Below are positions 1 to 6,289 of a DNA stretch of 14,217 nt, piece by piece (positions within the stretch are counted from its first letter, which is position 1; each line of letters opens with the position of its first letter). A model generated the notes under the pieces. It searched no databases. It worked only from the letters and a program-made list of their open reading frames with translations, and had not been told where the DNA came from. This stretch comes from Actinomycetes bacterium (GTDB lineage Bacteria > Actinomycetota > Acidimicrobiia > Acidimicrobiales > Palsa-688): assembly GCA_021827285.1 (NCBI GenBank), contig JAKAWM010000016.1, positions 1-14,217 of the forward strand, written 5' to 3'. Made by a program: the position numbers and the translations under genes.

Positions 1-1
1 G

Positions 2-709
2 GCGGACGCTTCGTTCATCGCCCAGAAGCTGCACGTCAAGTCGGTCTACAGCATCGATGACGCCACAGCGTACGCGTCAGGGCTGGTGAAGGCGTTCGAC
101 ACCAAGGCCTCTGCCCTCGGGCTAAAGGTTACCCACGTAACCGACACCGGGACTACCCAGTGCCAGAACGGCACCGGCGACGTTTCCGAGTACGGAGCTT
201 CTGCCAGTGCCGTTATCTCGAGCAAGGCACCCATTGTGTTTTATGCCGGCTACTACTGCGACTTCGCCTTGCTCGTGAAGGCACTTCGTTCGTCTGGCTA
301 CAAGGGCATGCTGATGTCCGACGACGGCAGCCTTGACCCGCACTATGTGTCGGAGGCTGGGGCCAAGAACGCCAATGGCACCTACATCAGCTGCGCATGC
401 GCCGACCTGACCAAGAGCGTGGCGGCCCAGCCCTTTGCCAAGGCTTTCCGCAAGCTCGCCCATTTCCCAGTCGGCACGTACTCCGCGGAGGCATACGATG
501 CCGCCAACGCCATCATCAGCGTGATGAAGTCGCTCGGCGCGGCCAAGAACATAACCCGAGCCGCCATCGTAAAGCACCTCGCAACGGTGAATTACAGGGG
601 GCTCACTAAGGTTGTGCACTTCCAGAAGGACGGCAATATTGCCGGCACGGCGGTCTACATCTACCATGTGGTCAACGGCAAGATCGGGGTCGTCGGGCTG
701 GCGCCCTAG
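2..709 (+). CDS. Branched-chain amino acid/amide ABC transporter substrate-binding protein (5'-truncated)
   Basis: The open frame enters from the left edge and ends at TAG 707-709, giving about 235 residues; the signal peptide and first lobe are missing. The sequence reads as the C-terminal part of a type I periplasmic binding protein of the LivJ/LivK (Peripla_BP_6) kind: a strand-turn segment IVFYAGYYCDF, then ALRSSGYKG and LMSDDGS, a helix beginning TYSAEAYDAANAI, and the closing VHFQKDGNIAGTAVYIYHVV typical of this family. It would capture the solute outside the membrane and deliver it to the LivHM channel encoded just downstream. Several cysteines occur (TTQCQ, YYCDF, SCACAD), some of which could pair as disulfides after export. 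The ligand cannot be read from the sequence; these systems also serve urea, short amides and aromatic compounds. The first GTG in the fragment (86) is internal, because homology-like sequence precedes it. Confidence 0.9.
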   Translation, partial: ADASFIAQKLHVKSVYSIDDATAYASGLVKAFDTKASALGLKVTHVTDTGTTQCQNGTGDVSEYGASASAVISSKAPIVFYAGYYCDFALLVKALRSSGYKGMLMSDDGSLDPHYVSEAGAKNANGTYISCACADLTKSVAAQPFAKAFRKLAHFPVGTYSAEAYDAANAIISVMKSLGAAKNITRAAIVKHLATVNYRGLTKVVHFQKDGNIAGTAVYIYHVVNGKIGVVGLAP

Positions 710-747
710 CCGGTCATAGCCCAGGGCCACTTGTAACGTGCGATGGA

Positions 748-773
748 GCGACCGGGGCGGTAGCCCCGGTCGC
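748..773 (+). promoter_or_regulatory. Perfect 11-bp GC hairpin between binding-protein gene and livH
   Basis: The arms 748-758 (GCGACCGGGGC) and 763-773 (GCCCCGGTCGC) are exact reverse complements around the four-base loop GGTA. No T-run follows, so a classical intrinsic terminator is unlikely. In binding-protein transporter operons, such intercistronic stems often stabilise the upstream message or cause partial termination so that the binding protein is made in excess. That role is inferred here. The stem would lie inside the livH reading frame if translation began at GTG 738, which is one reason to prefer GTG 828. Confidence 0.6.
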
Positions 774-786
774 CCGCACGGCACCC

Positions 787-805
787 AAGGGGAAGTTCCC
801 CCCTT
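787..805 (+). promoter_or_regulatory. Second small hairpin ahead of livH
   Basis: The arms AAGGGG (787-792) and CCCCTT (800-805) pair around a seven-base loop. It lies 13 bp after the larger stem and 22 bp before the livH start. Together the two stems occupy much of the 118-bp gap. The folding is simple to see, but any regulatory role is inferred. Confidence 0.4.
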
Positions 806-827
806 AGCGATCAGGGGTACCCGAACA

Positions 828-1763
828 GTGTGCGTCTCGTGCTTCACCCAGAACTTTTGGAACCTTTTAGTTCTTGGCCTCGCTGACGGGTTCCTCTACG
901 CCCTGATCGCCATCGGCTATACACTCGTTTACGGGGTCCTGCAACTGATCAACTTCGCCCACAGCGAGGTGTTCATGAGCGGCGGGTTCGCAGGGTACTT
1001 CATTCTCAATGCCGTGATCGGCACCAGCTCCCCTGGCGGGGTGGTGTCAGTGGGCCTCGTCGTACTCGGGATAGCCGGCGGTGCCATGGCCGGCGGTGGG
1101 GTGGCCTTTCTCTTAGAGCGCGTCGCTTACCGCCCCCTACGCAGGCGTCATGCGCCCCGGCTGGCGTTCCTCATAAGTGCCATTGGAGCATCGTTTTTCT
1201 TGTACAACATGGCGGGCAAGGAGTTCGGTCGCGACGCCGTCGAGATCCCAGCCCCTTTCACCAGTGGGCCGGTGTTCTCCGTCTTCGGCGCGCCGGTGAC
1301 CACTTACTACCTCGTAATTGCCATCTCGGCCATTACGATGCTCATTTTCCTGGACCGGGTGGTGGCCGGGAGCAAGCTGGGCAAGGGGATCCGGGCGGTG
1401 GCCCAGGATGCTGAAACGGCCAGCCTAATGGGAGTCAACATCGACCGCGTCATCTCCCAGACGTTCGTCCTGGGTGGCCTCCTCGGTGGAGCGGCTGGGT
1501 TCCTCTTCGGGCTGAACACGGGCGTTGTTTACACCATGGGGTTCACGCCGGCGCTCAAGGCCTTTACTGCCGCGGTCCTCGGGGGCATCGGTAACATCCG
1601 CGGGGCCATGCTCGGAGGGTTGCTGCTCGGCGTGGTGGAAAACTTTGGTGCGGGCCTCTTCGGGACTCAGTGGCGCGATGTCGTTTCGTTCGGGATCCTC
1701 GTGCTGGTGCTGCTAGTGCGGCCAACGGGCTTGCTCGGCGAGCGGCTGGGGCGGTCGGCGTGA
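828..1763 (+). CDS. livH: Branched-chain amino acid ABC transporter permease LivH
   Basis: This is one of the two membrane subunits that form the transport channel with LivM. Starting at GTG 828 it has 311 residues, near the usual 290-310 of the family. Hallmarks include ADGFLYALIAIGYTLVYGV (about 19-37), LINFAHSEVFMSGGF (40-54), the cytoplasmic ATPase-contact loop GKGIRAVAQDAETASLMGVN (185-204), and the C-terminal AFTAAVLGGIGNIRGAMLGG (245-264) followed by a last helix ending LLVRPTGLLGE. I count about eight hydrophobic segments. GTG 828 is preferred because AGGGGT at 813-818 is a suitable ribosome site 9 bases upstream and the product then begins at the family's normal position. GTG 738 would add 30 hydrophilic residues and read through the intergenic hairpins. 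livM follows after one base, so translation is probably coupled. Confidence 0.93.
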   Translation: MCVSCFTQNFWNLLVLGLADGFLYALIAIGYTLVYGVLQLINFAHSEVFMSGGFAGYFILNAVIGTSSPGGVVSVGLVVLGIAGGAMAGGGVAFLLERVAYRPLRRRHAPRLAFLISAIGASFFLYNMAGKEFGRDAVEIPAPFTSGPVFSVFGAPVTTYYLVIAISAITMLIFLDRVVAGSKLGKGIRAVAQDAETASLMGVNIDRVISQTFVLGGLLGGAAGFLFGLNTGVVYTMGFTPALKAFTAAVLGGIGNIRGAMLGGLLLGVVENFGAGLFGTQWRDVVSFGILVLVLLVRPTGLLGERLGRSA

Positions 1764-1764
1764 G

Positions 1765-3165
1765 ATGACCCTGAGCGGAGCCGCGGCCTCGACCTTGCCA
1801 GGCGCCCAAGCGCCGCCCCAGGGCCCAGTGACGGGGCAACCACGGCTTTCGTGGCTGCGCCGGCTGATGGGCAGTGAGGACGCTCGCCGGCTGCTGAGCT
1901 GCGTGCTCGGCCTGCTCGTGCTGGCGGTGATGACGGGGCCCGAGGGGAGTGCTTCGGCTCCCCTGTCGGGCTTCACCGGTTCGCTGTTCCACCTGCGGGC
2001 CCTGGTCTTTATCGGGCTCGGGTTCGTCCTGTGGGCCGTGATAACGCTCCGGAGGCGCTTTGGAGAACGGGCCCGGCAGGCGAGCGACTGGGTCAGCTCG
2101 GCTCCCCGGCGCCTGGTCACCAACCGTCAGGCTCGCTACGGGATCTACCTGGCCCTTCTCGCCTTCGCCGTCGTTTACCCGATGGTCCTATCCCAGTTCT
2201 GGCAGAACGTGCTGGTGGACCAGATCGGCATTTACGTCCTCCTCGCCTTGGGCCTTAACGTGGTGGTCGGTTACGCCGGCCTTCTCGACCTCGGTTACAT
2301 AGCCTTCTACGCCCTCGGGGCCTACTCGGCCGCTTACTGGACGGGAGCGTTGGCTGTCCACCCCCCGATCACGCTCAACCCTTTCTGGGCCATACCCCTG
2401 GCCATCTTGGCGGCAATGCTGGCGGGCGTTGTCTTGGGTGCGCCGACACTCCGGCTCCGTGGTGACTACTTGGCGATCGTGACGCTCGGGTTCGGGGAGA
2501 TCATCCAGATCGTTGCCACCAACTTGCAGGGGGTCACCGGAGGCGCATCGGGCCCCGCTTCGGTCATACCTCACTTCTCGGTACACGTCCTGGGCGTCCA
2601 TTACCGCTGGGGGCTGGCGGACCTGCCGTACTACTACCTCCTATTGGGGTTCGTCGTCATCGTGCTGGTTGTTTTCCACTCGCTGGAGAACTCACGCGTG
2701 GGGAGAGCCTGGACCGCCATCCGGGAGGACGAAATCGCGGCCGAATCGGCCGGGATCAACGTCCTCAAGTACAAGGTCCTGGCCTTTTCTATCGGCGCTT
2801 CCACTTCAGGTTTCGCGGGGATGCTCTGGGCGAGCCAGGTCGGCTATATCGACTCGACCCTTTTTACTGTGCAGTTGTCGATCCTTGTCCTCGTGCTTGT
2901 GATCTTCGGCGGGATGGGGTCGCTGCCCGGAGCTGTGGTAGGAGCTGCCGTGCTGCAATGGTTCCCGTGGTTCCTACGCGTCCACCCGCTGTTCGGCTTC
3001 CAGCAGCAGGACCTCTTCATATACCTGGGTGCGCTCCTAATAGTGATGATGATCTTCAGGCCCGAGGGACTTCTGCCGTCTCGCCGGCGCAAGCGCGAGA
3101 TAGGCCTGGCCGAGCACGGTATCGGGACGGCTGATGCCATGAGCGAGCCCGGGGGAGAGCCATGA
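1765..3165 (+). CDS. livM: Branched-chain amino acid ABC transporter permease LivM, N-terminally extended
   Basis: This is the second channel subunit of the Liv importer. The canonical LivM core spans about residues 125-440: LGLNVVVGYAGLLDLGYIAF (162-181), PTLRLRGDYLAIVTLGFGEI (227-246), the ATPase-coupling loop GRAWTAIREDEIAAESAGIN (313-332), FAGMLWASQVGYI (350-362), IFGGMGSLPGAVVGA (380-394) and the closing RPEGLLPSRRRK. At 466 residues it is much longer than the roughly 300-350 residue minimal form. The extra N-terminal 120 residues hold a proline-rich start, two added hydrophobic segments (about 43-58 and 79-95) and a basic linker. Extended LivM proteins are known in other bacteria. The start ATG 1765 lies one base after the livH stop. 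The 3' end overlaps livG by four bases (ATGA), supporting one transcript. Confidence 0.93.
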   Translation: MTLSGAAASTLPGAQAPPQGPVTGQPRLSWLRRLMGSEDARRLLSCVLGLLVLAVMTGPEGSASAPLSGFTGSLFHLRALVFIGLGFVLWAVITLRRRFGERARQASDWVSSAPRRLVTNRQARYGIYLALLAFAVVYPMVLSQFWQNVLVDQIGIYVLLALGLNVVVGYAGLLDLGYIAFYALGAYSAAYWTGALAVHPPITLNPFWAIPLAILAAMLAGVVLGAPTLRLRGDYLAIVTLGFGEIIQIVATNLQGVTGGASGPASVIPHFSVHVLGVHYRWGLADLPYYYLLLGFVVIVLVVFHSLENSRVGRAWTAIREDEIAAESAGINVLKYKVLAFSIGASTSGFAGMLWASQVGYIDSTLFTVQLSILVLVLVIFGGMGSLPGAVVGAAVLQWFPWFLRVHPLFGFQQQDLFIYLGALLIVMMIFRPEGLLPSRRRKREIGLAEHGIGTADAMSEPGGEP

Positions 3166-4100
3166 GCACGGCCACCATCGATGTACCCCACGCTGCCCGG
3201 GTCGAGGGCGACTTGATCACAGCAATCGAGAACCTTACCTTGAGCTTCGGCGGCCTGACCGTGCTGTACGACGTAAGCCTCAACCAGAGACGCGGGGAGA
3301 TCCTGGCCGTCATCGGGCCCAACGGCGCGGGCAAGACATCTTTTTTCAACTGCCTCACGGGGGTCTACAAACCTCAGGAGGGCTCGATCGTCTTCCACAG
3401 CCGCAGTGGCCGTACCTCACCCATAGTCGGCAGCAAAAAGCACCCGTTGCTCGTGAGGGCGCTCGAGCCGGGAGGCATCGTGCCCGGTTGGTGGATGGGT
3501 TGGCGGGCGGTGAACACCAAGCCGCACCGGGTCAACCATCTCGGCATTGCCCGAACTTTTCAGACCACCCGGCTCTTCAACGCGCTCACTGCGTTCGAGA
3601 ACGTAAAAGTGGGTGTGGAGGCCCGCCAGCATACTGGCCCGATCGGCGCCATGCTCAGGTTGCCGAGGACCCGCCGGGAGGAGCGCGAAGGTGACGCCCG
3701 AGCGATTGAACTGCTCGATTTCGTTGGCCTGAGGGAGCGGGGCAACGAGCTGGCCAGCTCGCTGCCCTTTGGTGACCGGCGCCGGCTAGAAATTGCCCGC
3801 GCCCTTGGGACTCAGCCCGAGCTGCTGCTGCTGGACGAACCGGCGGCCGGCACCAATCCGGCAGAGAAGCTGGATCTGGCCCAATTGATCCAGAGGGTGT
3901 CGGGGACGGGCGTCAGCGTGCTCCTGATAGAGCATGACATGGGGCTGGTGATGTCATTGGCGGAGCGGATAATCGTACTGAACTTTGGCAGGGTGATCGC
4001 TGCGGGGACGCCTGCTCAGGTCCAGCGCGACCCGGCCGTGGTTGAGGCCTACCTGGGCGCTTCCCACAAGCCGGTGGCGGGGGGGGAGGAAGGTCAGTGA
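3162..4100 (+). CDS. livG: Branched-chain amino acid ABC transporter ATP-binding protein LivG
   Basis: This is a cytoplasmic ATPase that powers the LivHM channel as a dimer with LivF. Motifs appear in order: Walker A GPNGAGKTS (52-60), Q-loop IARTFQTTRLF (Q134), a LivG-type signature LPFGDRRRLEIARAL (201-215), Walker B LLLLDEP (221-227), and the switch histidine in IEHDMGLVMS (H258). The C-terminus VLNFGRVIAAGTPAQV...VEAYLG is diagnostic of LivG. At 312 residues it is longer than the usual 255 or so. The excess is a basic/tryptophan-bearing segment at about residues 79-122, between the Walker A strand and the Q-loop, plus about 20 residues before the domain. ATG 3162 overlaps the livM stop as ATGA and is preceded by a purine-rich GGGGGAGAG. 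The 3' end overlaps livF by four bases. Confidence 0.95.
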   Translation: MSTATIDVPHAARVEGDLITAIENLTLSFGGLTVLYDVSLNQRRGEILAVIGPNGAGKTSFFNCLTGVYKPQEGSIVFHSRSGRTSPIVGSKKHPLLVRALEPGGIVPGWWMGWRAVNTKPHRVNHLGIARTFQTTRLFNALTAFENVKVGVEARQHTGPIGAMLRLPRTRREEREGDARAIELLDFVGLRERGNELASSLPFGDRRRLEIARALGTQPELLLLDEPAAGTNPAEKLDLAQLIQRVSGTGVSVLLIEHDMGLVMSLAERIIVLNFGRVIAAGTPAQVQRDPAVVEAYLGASHKPVAGGEEGQ

Positions 4101-4810
4101 CCCTGCTGCGGCTTATCGACCTCGAGGTCCGCTACGGTGCCATACGGGCCCTGCAAGACGTAAACGTTGACGTTTCTGAAGGCGAGATCGTCGCGCTCCT
4201 GGGGGCTAACGGCGCCGGCAAGACCACGACGTTGCGGACTATTTCCGGCTTGGCCCGCCCCGTCAAGGGCTCGGTACAGTTCGCTGGACGCGAGATCCAC
4301 CGGCTCCCACCGCACGAGGTGGTGGGCCTCGGTATCGGGCACGCCCCCGAAGGACGCCGGATCTTCCCGCAGATGAGCGTGCTGGAGAACTTGGAGATGG
4401 GGGCCTACAGGAGGCGCGGCGACCTGCATCAGGACACTGAGCGTGTTTATTCCCTGTTCCCGGTGCTAAAACAGAGACGGCGCCAGGACGGCGGGACTCT
4501 CTCGGGCGGAGAGCAGCAGATGCTAGCGATCGGCCGCGCCCTGATGAGCGCGCCCCGCCTCCTGCTCCTTGACGAGCCATCAATGGGTTTGGCACCTCTC
4601 GTGGTGGAGACAATTTTCTCGATCATCAGCGAGATCAGGAAGACCGGCACCACCATCTTGCTCGTCGAGCAAAACGCGGCCCAGGCCCTGGCCCTCGCTG
4701 ACCGCGCCTATGTTTTGGAGAACGGAAGGGTGGTCATGGCGGATAAAGCGCGCACCCTTTTGAACAACGAACGGGTGCGCGCCGCCTACTTGGGCGAGGG
4801 GGCGGCCTGA
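4097..4810 (+). CDS. livF: Branched-chain amino acid ABC transporter ATP-binding protein LivF
   Basis: This is the second ATPase of the Liv importer. Motifs: Walker A GANGAGKTTT (36-45), the LivF-specific GHAPEGRRIFPQMSVLENL (81-99), a canonical signature LSGGEQQMLAIGRAL (135-149), Walker B LLLLDEP (155-161), and LLVEQNAAQAL (188-198), where LivF proteins typically have VEQN instead of the switch histidine. The ending RAYVLENGRVV...AAYLGEGA is also typical. Length 237 residues is normal. The GTG start at 4097 overlaps the livG stop (GTGA) and has the strongest ribosome site of the operon, GGAGGA at 4085-4090 with six bases of spacing. It is the last gene of the operon. The convergent uxaC stop lies 13 bp beyond, leaving no room for a conventional terminator before that gene. 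Confidence 0.95.
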   Translation: MTLLRLIDLEVRYGAIRALQDVNVDVSEGEIVALLGANGAGKTTTLRTISGLARPVKGSVQFAGREIHRLPPHEVVGLGIGHAPEGRRIFPQMSVLENLEMGAYRRRGDLHQDTERVYSLFPVLKQRRRQDGGTLSGGEQQMLAIGRALMSAPRLLLLDEPSMGLAPLVVETIFSIISEIRKTGTTILLVEQNAAQALALADRAYVLENGRVVMADKARTLLNNERVRAAYLGEGAA

Positions 4811-4823
4811 GGTCGGGTTGAGA

Positions 4824-6248
4824 TCAGCTCTGGATCCCCAGGCGAAAGGCGGCTAGAGGCGAATGGTAGGCAAAGTCGGCGGCAACTTCGGTGGCTTCGC
4901 TGCGATCCAGCCGGTGCTCCCCAACCAGCCGGGCCAGGAACGAGCAGTAGGTCCGCCTGGCCACGTCGTGGCGGGCGGGTATCGAGCAGTAGGCGCGCGT
5001 GTCGTCGACGAAGCCAGCCAGCTTGGAGAAGCCGGCCGTTTCGGTTATGGCAGACCAAAAGCGCCCCATAGCCGCGGGGGCATCGAGGAACCACCAGGGT
5101 GCACCCAGCCACAAGCTGGGGTAGTAGCTGGCCATGGGCGCCAGTTCTCTTGAGTAGACCGTCTCGTCCACTGTGAACGCGACGACCCGGAACCCCGGGT
5201 GGGAGCCAAAGCGGTCCAAGAGGCGCTGTAAGGGGGCGGTGAAACCCGTGGCCACGGGAAAATCGGCACCGATGTCGGGACCGAAGCGGGCAAAGGCGGC
5301 GGTGTCGTGGTTTCGCCAAACGCCCGGGTGCAGCTGCATGACCAGCCCGTCGTCGGCAGACATGCGAGCCATTTCCATCAGCATGTGCGAACGAAAGGCG
5401 TCTTCGTCCCCCCGCTGGCGGGGGCCGAGGCGAAGCCTGTCGTAGAGCCGGGAGACCTCGCTCTCGCTCATAGCCTCCGCCTCCACGGACAGGTGGCCAT
5501 GGTCGGTGGCGGTGGCCCCCAGCTCCATGAAAGTCTCCCGGCGGGACTCTAGGGCACTGATGTAGCCCCGGTAGGAGCCAGTGTCGATACGGGAGACGGT
5601 GGCCAGCCGGTCGAGCAGCTCGTTCCACCGGGCAATGCCGTGAGCCTCGATGAGCTGGTCAGGTCGGAAAGTGGGCACCACCCGGCCGTCCCAGGTTGGG
5701 TCCCTACGTAAGGCCCGGTGTGCCGGCAGGTCGTCCAGGGGTGAATCGGTGGTGGCCAGCACCTCGAGCCCGAAGCGTTGGAAAAGCGCGCGGGGCCGCA
5801 TTTCGGGGCGGCGCAGGTGCTCTGCGATCTGGTCGTAGGTCTGGTCGGCTGTTTGCTCGGAGAGAGGTTCTTCGATGCCGAACAGCGCCGCCAGTTCGTG
5901 CTCAAGCCACAGGCGCATGGACGTTGCCCGGAAGGTAGGCCAGTAGCGGCAAAGTAGGCGCCAAATGTGGCGCGGCTCCGGGGCCGGGGGCTCGCCAGTG
6001 CCGACGTCGCGAACGCCCAGGTCTTCCAGGCGGACGCCTTGAGCGTGAAGGAGGCGGGTCACGTAGTGGTCGGGTGTCACCAGCAGGGCCGCCGGGTCAG
6101 GGAACTGCTCATCCCGGGCCAAGACGTTGGCATCCACGTGGCCGTGAGGCGATATAAGGGGCAAGGTGGCCACAGCCTCGTAAAGTTCGCGCGCGACTTT
6201 GCGCAGGCCCGGCTCGGGTGGGAAAAGGCGCTCCGGGTGAGGCCCCAT
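4824..6248 (-). CDS. uxaC: Uronate (glucuronate/galacturonate) isomerase
   Basis: UxaC enzymes interconvert D-glucuronate with D-fructuronate, or D-galacturonate with D-tagaturonate, the first step of intracellular hexuronate breakdown. They are metal-dependent barrels of the amidohydrolase superfamily. The product has 474 residues, close to the 470 or so expected. Visible family features are the N-terminal metal-binding HxH in LISPHGHVDANVL (H35, H37), LATTDSPLDDL (164-174), TATDHGHLS (246-254), a late-barrel histidine segment MQLHPGVWRNHD (304-315) and FVDDTRAY (413-420), matching the TDSR-like acidic metal/substrate motif. No other hexuronate gene (dehydrogenase, dehydratase, kinase, transporter) is in view, so the in vivo substrate is uncertain. 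It lies 41 bp downstream of the cytochrome gene on the same strand. No Shine-Dalgarno precedes ATG 6248; a TAGGCT box six bases upstream raises the option of leaderless transcription. Confidence 0.88.
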   Translation of the reverse strand: MGPHPERLFPPEPGLRKVARELYEAVATLPLISPHGHVDANVLARDEQFPDPAALLVTPDHYVTRLLHAQGVRLEDLGVRDVGTGEPPAPEPRHIWRLLCRYWPTFRATSMRLWLEHELAALFGIEEPLSEQTADQTYDQIAEHLRRPEMRPRALFQRFGLEVLATTDSPLDDLPAHRALRRDPTWDGRVVPTFRPDQLIEAHGIARWNELLDRLATVSRIDTGSYRGYISALESRRETFMELGATATDHGHLSVEAEAMSESEVSRLYDRLRLGPRQRGDEDAFRSHMLMEMARMSADDGLVMQLHPGVWRNHDTAAFARFGPDIGADFPVATGFTAPLQRLLDRFGSHPGFRVVAFTVDETVYSRELAPMASYYPSLWLGAPWWFLDAPAAMGRFWSAITETAGFSKLAGFVDDTRAYCSIPARHDVARRTYCSFLARLVGEHRLDRSEATEVAADFAYHSPLAAFRLGIQS

Positions 6249-6250
6249 GG

Positions 6251-6270
6251 CGCCAGCCTAGACGCTGGTG
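6251..6270 (-). promoter_or_regulatory. Hairpin and candidate -10 box immediately before uxaC
   Basis: Reading toward uxaC, TAGGCT (6260-6255) matches the actinobacterial -10 pattern TANNNT and ends six bases before ATG 6248, the spacing expected of a leaderless transcript. The same stretch can form a seven-pair stem (6251-6257 with 6264-6270, one G-T pair, six-base loop). I see no TTGACA-like -35. Either element could matter; neither is proven. Confidence 0.3.
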
Positions 6271-6289
6271 TACTGCTGTGCCCTCGCCC

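Noticed and set aside
738..827. Upstream GTG start for livH
   Set aside because: It would add 30 hydrophilic residues, read through two hairpins, and lacks a better ribosome site than GTG 828.
122..847. 241-codon open frame on the minus strand opposite the binding-protein gene
   Set aside because: It is a GC-driven shadow: arginine-, glycine- and histidine-rich with no family pattern, and the plus strand holds a recognisable gene.
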